A stretch of 64,000 nt of DNA, taken from Syntrophus sp. (in: bacteria). GTDB lineage: Bacteria; Desulfobacterota; Syntrophorhabdia; Syntrophorhabdales; Syntrophorhabdaceae. Shown here in pieces: positions 27,589-34,920 of this stretch. The first letter of the stretch is position 1, and each line of letters starts with the position of its first letter. The notes under the pieces are model-generated. The model made no database searches. It saw only the letters and a program-made list of their open reading frames with translations, and was not told the DNA's origin. Made by a program: the position numbers and the translations under genes. Location of the stretch: the NCBI GenBank assembly GCA_013824835.1, contig PNOM01000005.1, forward strand, positions 1 to 64,000, given 5' to 3'.

Positions 27589-27907
27589 TCTCAAGGCAAG
27601 GGAAATGCTTGCAGAGACAGGAACATCATTCGAACCAGCGAGCCTTTACATTGTACAGCTTGCCCTGTGGGCGCTTGATAACAATAAGATTGAAGGAGAG
27701 AACGACATCCTTGAGACGTTGAAGGCCATGATGACGTGGAGACCTGAAAGAATCATGAATTTCCTTATGATGAGAGAGGATGAAGAAGGCTATGAACCCG
27801 TTGGATGGAGAGAGGCAAAGACCCCCCTTGAGCTTGCCTTTGTTGTTCTGGAAGACCTCGAAAAGAAGATGGTGAAACACTTTCCGTGGTACCGGTGCTT
27901 TGAATGA
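27563..27907 (+). CDS. Unknown 114-residue protein
   Basis: Soluble, mainly helical protein ('SLYIVQLALWALDNNKIEGE', 'ETLKAMMTWRPERIMNFLMM', 'EDLEKKMVKHFPWYRCFE'). I do not recognise a family. It overlaps the Nudix gene by 26 bp, has AGAGGAGAG before the ATG, and shows normal codon use, so it is probably a real gene translated with mutT. One arm of a dispersed repeat follows its stop. Confidence 0.65.
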   Translation: MDLNQLPINLKAREMLAETGTSFEPASLYIVQLALWALDNNKIEGENDILETLKAMMTWRPERIMNFLMMREDEEGYEPVGWREAKTPLELAFVVLEDLEKKMVKHFPWYRCFE

Positions 27908-27910
27908 TGG

Positions 27911-27928
27911 ATGAATGCAACTCGGTAT
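27911..27928. repeat. Single arm of dispersed repeat family (copy E)
   Basis: ATGAATGCAACTCGGTAT is identical to the right arms of the copies at 38790-38807 and 54808-54825. It lies between convergent genes, directly at the stop of the membrane protein gene. Confidence 0.75.
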
Positions 27929-28356
27929 TACTCTTCAGGATGGGTTTCAGATAAAATCTTACGGCTCATTTTAGGTATAAGATAACTGAATACCAGAAAG
28001 ATGATGATAAAATTGAATATTGAAGAGAATCCGAGGCTTAAGAGTGTTTTTATAAGATTATCGATGCCGAGAAATATATTCATAACCAGATAATTGACGA
28101 CAACTGTTACCAGTAAGGCAATTATCATAATCTGGGATTTTTCTGATTTTGTATACAATCTTCTGCTGTCTTTTACAAATTTTTTCCCGGAAAAGATACA
28201 TGCAATAAATAAAGAGCCGTTGTTGACCCAGTTCCCCGGTTTTATCCCGAACATTTTTGCAGCAAGACCTACTGTAACAAGAAAGATAGTATAGTACAGT
28301 GCAAATATAAATATTGTTATGCCCACAGAGGACTTTTCATTGGTAGTGTTCTGCAC
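27928..28356 (-). CDS. Four-helix membrane protein, unknown function
   Basis: 142 residues from a GTG at 28356. Four predicted membrane helices: 'ITIFIFALYYTIFLVTVGL', 'NGSLFIACIF', 'IMIIALLVTVVVNYLVMNIF' and 'FNFIIIFLVFSYLIP'. The layout with 'FSGKKFVKDSRRLYTKSEK' between helices 2 and 3 resembles the ABZJ_00895-type membrane proteins, but this is a weak guess. Its AAGGAG ribosome-binding site lies in a 12-bp tandem repeat. Confidence 0.65.
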   Translation of the reverse strand: MQNTTNEKSSVGITIFIFALYYTIFLVTVGLAAKMFGIKPGNWVNNGSLFIACIFSGKKFVKDSRRLYTKSEKSQIMIIALLVTVVVNYLVMNIFLGIDNLIKTLLSLGFSSIFNFIIIFLVFSYLIPKMSRKILSETHPEE

Positions 28357-28360
28357 GTTT

Positions 28361-28408
28361 CATTCTCCTTATCATTCTCCTTATCATTCTAATTCGCATT
28401 CTAATTCG
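28361..28408. repeat. 12-bp tandem repeats carrying the ribosome-binding site
   Basis: CATTCTCCTTAT twice (28361-28384) then CATTCTAATTCG twice (28385-28408). On the minus strand the first pair reads ATAAGGAGAATG, so each copy is a potential Shine-Dalgarno sequence; the proximal one precedes the GTG start at 28356 by a suitable distance. Confidence 0.8.
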
Positions 28409-28434
28409 CATTCAAGATGACACTAATCTTTTCT

Positions 28435-28504
28435 GTCATTGCGAGCGAAGCGAAGCAATCTCAATGACTTAGATTGCCGCGTCACTACGCTCCTCGCAAT
28501 GACA
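28435..28504. repeat. Dispersed inverted repeat, CATTGCGAG/AATCT type
   Basis: GTCATTGCGAGCGAAGCGAA continuing to GCAATCT (28435-28461) is followed by AGATTGCCGCGTCACTACGC and CTCCTCGCAATGAC (28471-28503), an imperfect inverted repeat. Related pieces form a cluster at 37222-37480. Such palindromes are common non-coding dispersed repeats in bacteria. Confidence 0.75.
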
Positions 28505-28528
28505 TGATTGCGAATTGGAATCAGCATT

Positions 28529-29257
28529 TCATATCCTAAGCAAATGGCCGTTCTCCCGGAGCCAAAGCCTCTGTTTATTATAGTCAGGCAGTATTGTGCC
28601 GAGAAGGTCCCAGAATCTACTTGAATGGTTTTTTTCTTTTATGTGGGCGAGCTCATGGAGGATCACATAGTCTATTGCCGGGTAAGGGGCCATAATGAGT
28701 CTCCAGCTAAAGGATACCTTGTTTCTAACTGAGCACGAACCATACCGGGTGAGGGCGCTCGTAATGGTGATGCCCGTAGCGGGGAGATTGAATTGCCTGC
28801 TGTAGTAGTCAACCCTTTCCGTGATCTTTTCCCGGGCCCGTTTTTTGTACCAGTCGACAAAAACATCACGCGCTTTGGCCAAATTGTCTTCCCTTAAGAG
28901 AAAGATACCATAGGATAATACAAGGGGAGCCCTCGCGCTGGTTGAGTCCGCAACCCTTAAAGGAAATTGCTCGCCGAGATAATGGAAATTTTCTCCTGGA
29001 ATGAATACCTTTTCAGTGTCCCGGGGCTCAGGGAGGCATGCCATTTCTTTAAGCTTTTTTCGGACCCACCCTTCCTTTTGTTTAAAGAACCGGTCTGTCT
29101 CAGCCTCTGATGTCCGGTATGGAACATGCATCATGATTGTCCCGTTTCTTTCCACCTGAAGGGTAAGGGTCTTCTTCCTCTTTTTGCTCCGTTTGAGCTG
29201 GTAGTTGAGATCAGAAGCGTCTTTAAATATCAAGCTCCTCGCCTTTATGGGGAACAT
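28529..29257 (-). CDS. YgjP-like zinc metallopeptidase (DUF45/M48 type)
   Basis: Soluble protein of 242 residues with the zinc site 'DYVILHELAHIKEKNHSSRFW' shortened here to 'ILHELAHIKEKNHSSRFW' (HExxH). Upstream landmarks of the family are present: 'RYGSCSVRNKVSFSWRL' and 'KLKEMACLPE'. A gluzincin fold is expected; the substrate is unknown. The 5' end overlaps the beta-CASP gene by 35 bp; a later start is possible, as the first residues are not conserved in feel. Confidence 0.85.
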   Translation of the reverse strand: MFPIKARSLIFKDASDLNYQLKRSKKRKKTLTLQVERNGTIMMHVPYRTSEAETDRFFKQKEGWVRKKLKEMACLPEPRDTEKVFIPGENFHYLGEQFPLRVADSTSARAPLVLSYGIFLLREDNLAKARDVFVDWYKKRAREKITERVDYYSRQFNLPATGITITSALTRYGSCSVRNKVSFSWRLIMAPYPAIDYVILHELAHIKEKNHSSRFWDLLGTILPDYNKQRLWLRENGHLLRI

Positions 29258-30605
29258 AGGTTTTGAGGCCGAGTTTCTCTCTCACGACTGCCTCAAATTC
29301 GAGAGAAACCGTTTCTTCCCCATGGACTATGAATACCTCAGGGTCCTGAGAAAAGGTGCTGAGCCACTCGATAAGCCCCTTCTGATCGGCATGGGCAGAG
29401 AACCCTCCTATTGTGTATACCCGGGCCCTTATAGCAATCTCTTCTCCAAGGATACGGGCGGTCTTTGCCCCGTCTATAATGTATCTGCCCAGGGTGCCTC
29501 TTACCTGAAAGCCGCTGAATATTATGCTGCACTCAGGCCGCCACAGGTTATGTTTGAAGTGGTGGCGGATACGCCCGCCCTCGCACATTCCGCTGCCGGC
29601 AATGATGATGGCCCCTGATTTTATTTTGTTAAGAGCCTGGGATTCCTCGACGGTTTTGGTGAAGTGAATCCGCATCCCGTCGCTGCCGCCCAGCTTGAAT
29701 AAACCGGATGCGTCTGTGTCAAAATACTCGGGATGGGACAGATAGATGTGGGTCGCCTTGTCTGCAAGGGGACTGTCCACATACACGTCTATGCGGGGAA
29801 GCCTTCCTTCCTTGACGAGTTTGTTCAGTATGTAAAGCAAATCCTGGGTCCTCCCCACAGCAAAGGCAGGAATAAGGATGTTGCCTTTTCTTCTCAAGGT
29901 GTCTTTTATTGCGTCAGCAAGTTCATTGATGCTTTCTTCCGGACTTTTATGGAACCTGTTTCCATAGGTAGACTCTACAAGTACATAATCAGCTTCTTTG
30001 ACATGCTGGGGGTCCTGGATGATAAAATTATCATTCTTTCCCACATCGCCGGAAAAAACGATTTTCTTTTCTCCCTGGGGTCCCGGATACCAGAGCTCAA
30101 GAGATCCGGAGCCGAGTATGTGACCTGCATCAAAAAACCTGTACTTCAGGCCTTCGCCAAGATCATGGATTACCCCGTAGGCAGATCGGTCAATGAGGGA
30201 GACCGCCGCCTTCACATCTTCTTCTCTGTAAAGAGGTTCCACTGCGGTTCCTTTCCCGGTCCTCAAGGCCTTCTTTGTCATCCATATCGCATCCATTTCC
30301 TGAATGTGTGCAGAATCGTAGAGCATGATCTCTACGAGGTCAGCGGTGCCGGGGGTAGTGATAATTCTGCCTTTAAATCCGTCCATTACAAGCTTGGGCA
30401 CAAGACCGGAATGATCAAGGTGGGCATGGGTGAGGAGGAGATAATCTATTTCTTCAGGATTAAAGGCAAAAGGACGCCTGTTTGTTTCGTCCGAATTCTT
30501 TCCCTGATACATGCCGCAGTCCACAAGGATCTGCATACCTCCGGTGGATAAATGATAACATGAACCAGTTACAACCCGCGCAGCCCCCAGGAACCGTATC
30601 TTCAT
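29223..30605 (-). CDS. Beta-CASP metallo-beta-lactamase-fold RNA nuclease
   Basis: 460 residues from ATG 30605, with the conserved start 'MKIRFLGAARVVTGSCY'; an ATG 15 bp upstream is less likely. The metal site is 'LLLTHAHLDHSGLVPKL', followed by 'FDAGHILGSGSLEL' and 'VFSGDVG'. The beta-CASP part has 'LVESTYGNRFH' and 'PAFAVGRTQDLLY', then 'IIAGSGMCEGGRIRHHFKH', and the RMMBL tail has 'GGFSAHADQKGLIEWL' and 'VIVHGEE'-like text (seen: VFIVHGEE). Family members are CPSF-like RNA exo/endonucleases. RNA is the probable substrate. Confidence 0.92.
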   Translation of the reverse strand: MKIRFLGAARVVTGSCYHLSTGGMQILVDCGMYQGKNSDETNRRPFAFNPEEIDYLLLTHAHLDHSGLVPKLVMDGFKGRIITTPGTADLVEIMLYDSAHIQEMDAIWMTKKALRTGKGTAVEPLYREEDVKAAVSLIDRSAYGVIHDLGEGLKYRFFDAGHILGSGSLELWYPGPQGEKKIVFSGDVGKNDNFIIQDPQHVKEADYVLVESTYGNRFHKSPEESINELADAIKDTLRRKGNILIPAFAVGRTQDLLYILNKLVKEGRLPRIDVYVDSPLADKATHIYLSHPEYFDTDASGLFKLGGSDGMRIHFTKTVEESQALNKIKSGAIIIAGSGMCEGGRIRHHFKHNLWRPECSIIFSGFQVRGTLGRYIIDGAKTARILGEEIAIRARVYTIGGFSAHADQKGLIEWLSTFSQDPEVFIVHGEETVSLEFEAVVREKLGLKTYVPHKGEELDI

Positions 30606-30745
30606 ATGCGTATACCTCAATCCTCGTTTTTTATTGAAAACAATAAGTGTATGGGGAAGATTATATATTGGCAGGAATTGTTTTTCAAGGGTAATAAAGG
30701 TCCCTTGAAAGAACAGGTAAAGGTAAATCCCTTACGATGATGCCA

Positions 30746-30964
30746 TTATGCGGCCCTTGCCTTGCCCTTTTTTTCCATATTCCCGGCATAGTGCTTCACA
30801 TTTTTCATCTCTTCATGCTCCCACTTCTGCTGTGCCTTTTCTCCTATCCGGGTAGGGTAGCCGTCGTAAATCCTGCGGCCACAGATGACGCATGCGTGTA
30901 CCATGATCAGATTGACCAGGTCATCATCCCTGTACATGTCTATCTTGCACTTTGGACATAGCAT
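30746..30964 (-). CDS. Small zinc-ribbon-like protein
   Basis: 72 residues with two CxxC pairs, 'MLCPKCKIDMYRDDDL' and 'HACVICGRRIYDGYPTR', consistent with a structural zinc site, then a basic helical tail. GGAGGGTG precedes the ATG. The pattern resembles small proteins often annotated as zinc ribbon or hypothetical. It lies 15 bp after the exported protein gene, probably the same transcript. Confidence 0.7.
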   Translation of the reverse strand: MLCPKCKIDMYRDDDLVNLIMVHACVICGRRIYDGYPTRIGEKAQQKWEHEEMKNVKHYAGNMEKKGKARAA

Positions 30965-30979
30965 GACACCCTCCTTCTG

Positions 30980-31282
30980 TTATTTAATAACGGGCGCCGG
31001 CGCAGGCGGCCGTCCTCTCCCGCCAATCCAGAGATTCTGGTTTTGAAGCATCTTCCATGCATTCTCCTTATCCTTATCCGCGTCCTGTTGGGAGCTGTTG
31101 TCGGATTCGATTGTATACACCGTCTTATCCTTGTCCTCCACCACATCAATGGTATCTTTCGCAAAAACAACGGAATGAAAACCTGTTGTAAACATACAAG
31201 CCCCGATAAAGATTATGACCATGATCAGGGCAAACAGCTTTTTTGTATACACAGCATCCATTCCTTTCAATAAACTAATCAT
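30980..31282 (-). CDS. Small exported protein, unknown function
   Basis: 100 residues from ATG 31282 (AGGGAGA upstream; an in-frame ATG 18 bp earlier lacks one). A hydrophobic segment 'LFALIMVIIFIGACMFTTG' ends near 'VVFAKDT', a probable signal peptide or anchor. The mature part is acidic ('VVEDKDKTVYTIES', 'QQDADKDKENAWKML') with a proline-rich end (PPAPAPVIK). No family recognised. Confidence 0.6.
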   Translation of the reverse strand: MISLLKGMDAVYTKKLFALIMVIIFIGACMFTTGFHSVVFAKDTIDVVEDKDKTVYTIESDNSSQQDADKDKENAWKMLQNQNLWIGGRGRPPAPAPVIK

Positions 31283-31300
31283 TGCAATCTCCCTTGGCAA

Positions 31301-31598
31301 ATGGGTCTCGCCGTATTAATATTAATATATGATCGACAGGATACATTTTTTATTAAGCCGGACCAAGGGTAGTAAAGACGAGTCATGATGGATATTTATG
31401 CAAAAACTATACCTCATATTTCCTTTTCATATCCGGGGCTTCAAGAACAGGGTATGCGGCGCAGTTGCTCCATAAAATGGCTTTAACACAGGATTTTCCG
31501 GGTCAATATGTCGTTGAATGAAAGGTTGACAATGGAGTCAGGCTTTCTGTAAGATTGAGAATGAGATTGAGAATGAGATTTAAGGAGGAAGGAGGAGT
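31301..31598. other. Divergent intergenic region
   Basis: No gene seen. The right side contains the FecR promoter and a short direct repeat (GAGATTGAGAAT type at about 31556-31578). The left side should hold the promoter of the exported protein, but no convincing sigma-70 match was found. Confidence 0.5.
31526..31555 (+). promoter_or_regulatory. Candidate promoter of fecR-HD-GYP operon
   Basis: TTGACA at 31526-31531, 18-bp spacer, TAAGAT at 31550-31555, about 45 bp upstream of the FecR-domain gene. AAGGAGGAAGGAGG then precedes its ATG. Confidence 0.55.
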
Positions 31599-32054
31599 AT
31601 GAGATACCTTATCACCACCATCTTTCTGACTATTTTCTTCTGTAATGTAGCCTCGGCTGCGTCAGACAGCGAGGTAGCAAGGGTTAAAACCTTTACGGGA
31701 ACCGCGTCAATCAAGAGACAGGAGAAAACGATTCCGGCGCAGAGGGAAGAAAAGCTTTTCAAAGGCGATATCCTCCGAACCGGCGGTGACGGAACTCTCG
31801 GCATAATGTTTAAAGACGACACCTGTCTCACTCTGGGGCATGACAGCGCAGTGGTTATTAATGAGTTTCTCTTTGCCCAATCCCAGGGCAAATTTTCCCT
31901 GGTTGTCCGTATGGTCAAAGGGACCGCATCATATCTTTCCGGTATGATAGGAAAACTCTCTCCCCAATCAATACGATTTGAAACACCTGTCGCAACGGTA
32001 GGCATCCGGGGAACAAGATTTCTTGTACAGATTGATGACAGGGGTGGGCAATGA
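31599..32054 (+). CDS. Exported FecR-domain protein
   Basis: 151 residues. A signal peptide ending in 'VASAASDSE' leads to a periplasmic FecR domain: 'KLFKGDILRTGGDGTLGIMF', 'DDTCLTLGHDSAVVINEF' and 'FETPVATVGIRGTRFLVQ', the typical closing motif. No N-terminal anti-sigma part and no membrane helix beyond the signal, so this is a ligand/peptidoglycan-side FecR domain, not a full anti-sigma regulator. FecR domain proteins often accompany CHASE2 signalling proteins, as here. Overlaps the next gene by 4 bp. Confidence 0.88.
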   Translation: MRYLITTIFLTIFFCNVASAASDSEVARVKTFTGTASIKRQEKTIPAQREEKLFKGDILRTGGDGTLGIMFKDDTCLTLGHDSAVVINEFLFAQSQGKFSLVVRMVKGTASYLSGMIGKLSPQSIRFETPVATVGIRGTRFLVQIDDRGGQ

Positions 32055-32353
32055 AATTCATAACTATTTTCATTACAGGTTTTTGCATATTTATGCTCCT
32101 TCCATCCTGTGTTGTCCCGCAAAAAAGAATGTTTGTTCCCCCAAAGGAACCTGTTCTTAAAGTGCAGCCCCGTCCTCGACACCATGAGGAGCTGAAAAAA
32201 AACCTTTTTGTGCTCATACCGGATATTGACGGCAAGATAGGCACGATTACGGTGGGAAACGAACAGGGGTCCCAGGTTATCGCACAACCGGGCCTTGCCG
32301 CGGAGGTAAAAGACACTGCTACCATTCCCGCCCCCCCCAGTACACATGGATGA
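32051..32353 (+). CDS. Lipoprotein N-terminal part (probably split OmpA lipoprotein)
   Basis: 100 residues with a signal peptide and lipobox 'MLLPSC'. The rest is basic/proline-rich ('KRMFVPPKEPVLKVQPRPRH') and ends in 'IPAPPSTHG'. The frame closes just after a run of eight Cs (32328-32338 region). Removing one C would join it in frame to the following OmpA-like domain, which has no ribosome-binding site of its own, so both probably belong to one gene. The split could be a sequencing error, a mutation or a slippage site. Confidence 0.65.
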   Translation: MKFITIFITGFCIFMLLPSCVVPQKRMFVPPKEPVLKVQPRPRHHEELKKNLFVLIPDIDGKIGTITVGNEQGSQVIAQPGLAAEVKDTATIPAPPSTHG

Positions 32354-32735
32354 AAAGGAGATCAAAAGGATCTTCGGGGCAGCCCTCTCGGCGCAGCCTC
32401 ATCTGCCTGTAAGGTTTAAACTCTATTTCAAGACCGGTTCATCTGACTTTACAGGAGAATCTGCGAAGGACCTCCCTTTGATTTTCGCGGTAATTGATGG
32501 GAGAAAATCAAAGGATGTCATCGTGGTGGGTCACGCTGACAGGGTTGGTACGCAACAGAATAACTATAAACTTTCCCTTAAAAGGGCTCAGCGGGTCAAA
32601 GAGATTTTTGTGTCAAGGGGTATGGACCCTCGCGTTGTCGAGATTGATGCGCACGGAGAAGATGACCTCCTTATCAATACCCTGGATAAGGTTGCAGAGC
32701 AGAGGAATCGCAGGGTCGAGGTTACGGTAAGGTAG
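32346..32735 (+). CDS. OmpA-like peptidoglycan-binding domain (C-terminal part)
   Basis: 129 codons starting inside the previous frame. The OmpA C-terminal fold is clear: 'LYFKTGSSDFTGESAKDL', 'VIVVGHADRVGTQQNNYKLS' and 'KRAQRVKEIF', ending in 'EQRNRRVEVTV'. It binds the diaminopimelate of peptidoglycan in family members. There is no signal peptide in this frame, which supports fusion with the upstream lipoprotein part through the C8 tract. Confidence 0.75.
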   Translation: MDEKEIKRIFGAALSAQPHLPVRFKLYFKTGSSDFTGESAKDLPLIFAVIDGRKSKDVIVVGHADRVGTQQNNYKLSLKRAQRVKEIFVSRGMDPRVVEIDAHGEDDLLINTLDKVAEQRNRRVEVTVR

Positions 32736-32758
32736 GTAGTCTTGAGGAGGCTATATTC

Positions 32759-34831
32759 TTGACTCTGCAGGCAGTACGAAAAACAATTCTCCATAAACCT
32801 GAAAAGAGCCGGAAAACGATTATCATAGCGAGTTTGCTCCTTACCTTTGTTATGGCCCTTATCTATCTTTATCGGCCCGTTTTTTTCGGTTTTCTTGATA
32901 ATAAATTCTACGATACACTCCTCAGGGCTGCCCCCAAAGGCGCTGTTACCGGATCAGGACTTCCTGTTATTGTGGAAATAGATGAAAAAAGCCTGTCAAA
33001 ATACGGCCAATGGCCGTGGTCAAGGTATCGCATTGCCCTCCTTATTGACAAATTAACAGAAATGGGTGCATCAACCGTAGGTTTTGATATGGTGCTTGCA
33101 GAACCGGACAGGACTTCCTTAGCGGTAATACAGAAAGATATCTATCGTGATCTGAGGATTGATGTGCCTATGGACCGTGTTCCAAAAGCCCTTATGGATC
33201 ATGACAAGACCCTTTCAAACACCCTTGCCCGGGGACCATTCGTATTGGGATACAAATTTATCTTTACGGAAAATCAGCTTCCTGCCGCAGATTGTCTGCT
33301 CCATCCACTGAATGTTGCAGTTGTAAGAGACGCTGGAATGCCGCCTGTGCTTGGACGCTTTCTTTTCCGCTCCCGCGATGCAGTCTGTAATCTCAGGTCC
33401 CTCGCTGAAAATGTGACTTCTTCCGGATTTTTCAATGTCACACCTGATGCTGATGGTGTTTTAAGACGTGTCCCTCTTCTTATTGAATATAAAGAAAGGC
33501 TCTATCCCAGCCTTGCATTGGCAACCCTTATACAGTCCCAGGGGATAAAACAGGTGTTCCTCAAGGAAGCCCAGGGGGGGATTGAGTACCTCCGCTTGGA
33601 TAATACGGTAATCCCCCTTGACGGGAAGGGCAACATGCTCATTCGGTACCAGGGAAAAGGCAAAACATTCAACTACATTTCCGCTGCAGATCTCCTTGAA
33701 GGGCATGTTTCAAAAAAACAGATAGAGGGGCGCATCGTCTTCCTCTGGGCATCGGCAGCAGGTCTTGCTGATTTGCACTCTACCCCTGTCGACGCCATAT
33801 TCCCTGGGGTAGAGGTCCATGCTACCATTATCGACAATATACTTAAAAAGGATTTTTTCTCAAGACCCAGTTGGATTCCCGGCCTCGAACTTATGCTGGT
33901 AATTGGCGCGGGGCTCTTTTCCACACTCCTGCTCACCTGGACAGGCGCCCTCTGGAGCCTCTTCTTTCTCTCCATAGGCTCCCTGGGTCTCTGGCAATGT
34001 TCCCTCTGGGCTCTTCATTGCAAGGGCATATTTTTTTCCCCTCTGGTGCCCCTAATTGCCCTGGGAAGCAACTTTATCTTTGTTACCCTGCTCAAATACT
34101 GGCGGGAAGAACAAGGGGTAAAGGCGCGAGCAAAAGAATTGATGCTCACCCAGGACTTTACGATCCGGTGCCTTGCATCTTTGACTGAGTGCAGGGACAG
34201 CGAGACAGGAGGACATATCCTGCGCACACAGCGTTATGTCTCTGCCGTGTGCCGTCAAATGGCTACCCATCCCCGGTTTCGTGATGCCCTTGACAGTGAA
34301 ACAGTTGAACATCTCTTCAAGTCTTCACCCCTTCATGATATCGGAAAGGTAGGGGTGCCGGACCATATTCTCCTTAAACCCGGCAAACTTACCCCGGAGG
34401 AATTCGAAGAGATGAAAAAACATACGACTTACGGACGTGATGCGATCCAGAGAGCTGAGGAGAAATTCGGGGGCGGCACAAGCAGTGAATTTCTGCGCCT
34501 TGCCAAGGAGATCGCCTATACCCATCATGAGAAGTGGGATGGAACCGGCTATCCCGAAAGCCTGAAAGGTGAAAATATACCCCTCTCAGGGAGGATAATG
34601 GCCCTCGCAGATGTGTACGATGCCCTTATCTGCGAGAGGGTGTACAAGCCCCCATTCACACACGAAGAGGCGGTAGCCCTCATTGTCCAGTTAAAGGGTC
34701 TTCTCTTTGATCCTGATGTAGTCGCTGCATTCCTTGAAGTAGAGAAGGAGTTCAGGCAGATTTCAATCGATCTTGCAGACAGTGAGGAACATAATGAGGT
34801 GTTTACAGATCACCCGATATTAAATCAGTGA
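32759..34831 (+). CDS. CHASE2 sensor with HD-GYP domain
   Basis: 690 residues from TTG 32759 (TTGAGGAGG upstream). TM1 near residue 25, then a CHASE2 extracytoplasmic sensor ('KFYDTLLR', 'IVEIDEKSLSKYGQWPWSR', 'DGVLRRVPLL', 'FPGVEVHATIIDNIL'), three closely spaced C-terminal helices (about 375-445), and a cytoplasmic HD-GYP domain: 'SSPLHDIGKVGVPDHILLKP', 'EEMKKHTTYGRDAI', 'AYTHHEKWDGTGYP' and 'MALADVYDAL'. Expected to hydrolyse cyclic di-GMP in response to a periplasmic signal relayed by the FecR and OmpA partners. All catalytic motif residues are present. Confidence 0.93.
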   Translation: MTLQAVRKTILHKPEKSRKTIIIASLLLTFVMALIYLYRPVFFGFLDNKFYDTLLRAAPKGAVTGSGLPVIVEIDEKSLSKYGQWPWSRYRIALLIDKLTEMGASTVGFDMVLAEPDRTSLAVIQKDIYRDLRIDVPMDRVPKALMDHDKTLSNTLARGPFVLGYKFIFTENQLPAADCLLHPLNVAVVRDAGMPPVLGRFLFRSRDAVCNLRSLAENVTSSGFFNVTPDADGVLRRVPLLIEYKERLYPSLALATLIQSQGIKQVFLKEAQGGIEYLRLDNTVIPLDGKGNMLIRYQGKGKTFNYISAADLLEGHVSKKQIEGRIVFLWASAAGLADLHSTPVDAIFPGVEVHATIIDNILKKDFFSRPSWIPGLELMLVIGAGLFSTLLLTWTGALWSLFFLSIGSLGLWQCSLWALHCKGIFFSPLVPLIALGSNFIFVTLLKYWREEQGVKARAKELMLTQDFTIRCLASLTECRDSETGGHILRTQRYVSAVCRQMATHPRFRDALDSETVEHLFKSSPLHDIGKVGVPDHILLKPGKLTPEEFEEMKKHTTYGRDAIQRAEEKFGGGTSSEFLRLAKEIAYTHHEKWDGTGYPESLKGENIPLSGRIMALADVYDALICERVYKPPFTHEEAVALIVQLKGLLFDPDVVAAFLEVEKEFRQISIDLADSEEHNEVFTDHPILNQ

Positions 34832-34920
34832 ATAGTATTTAGTTGACAGAAACTTGATTGACCCTTAAGCTATCCCTTGAAATACCCTTAACCCCAACCG
34901 TACTCAGGGAGACATGATCA

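Noticed and set aside
29733-30551. A 272-codon frame on the plus strand
   Set aside because: Opposite the beta-CASP nuclease gene, whose motifs are intact; no independent ribosome-binding site or recognisable domain.
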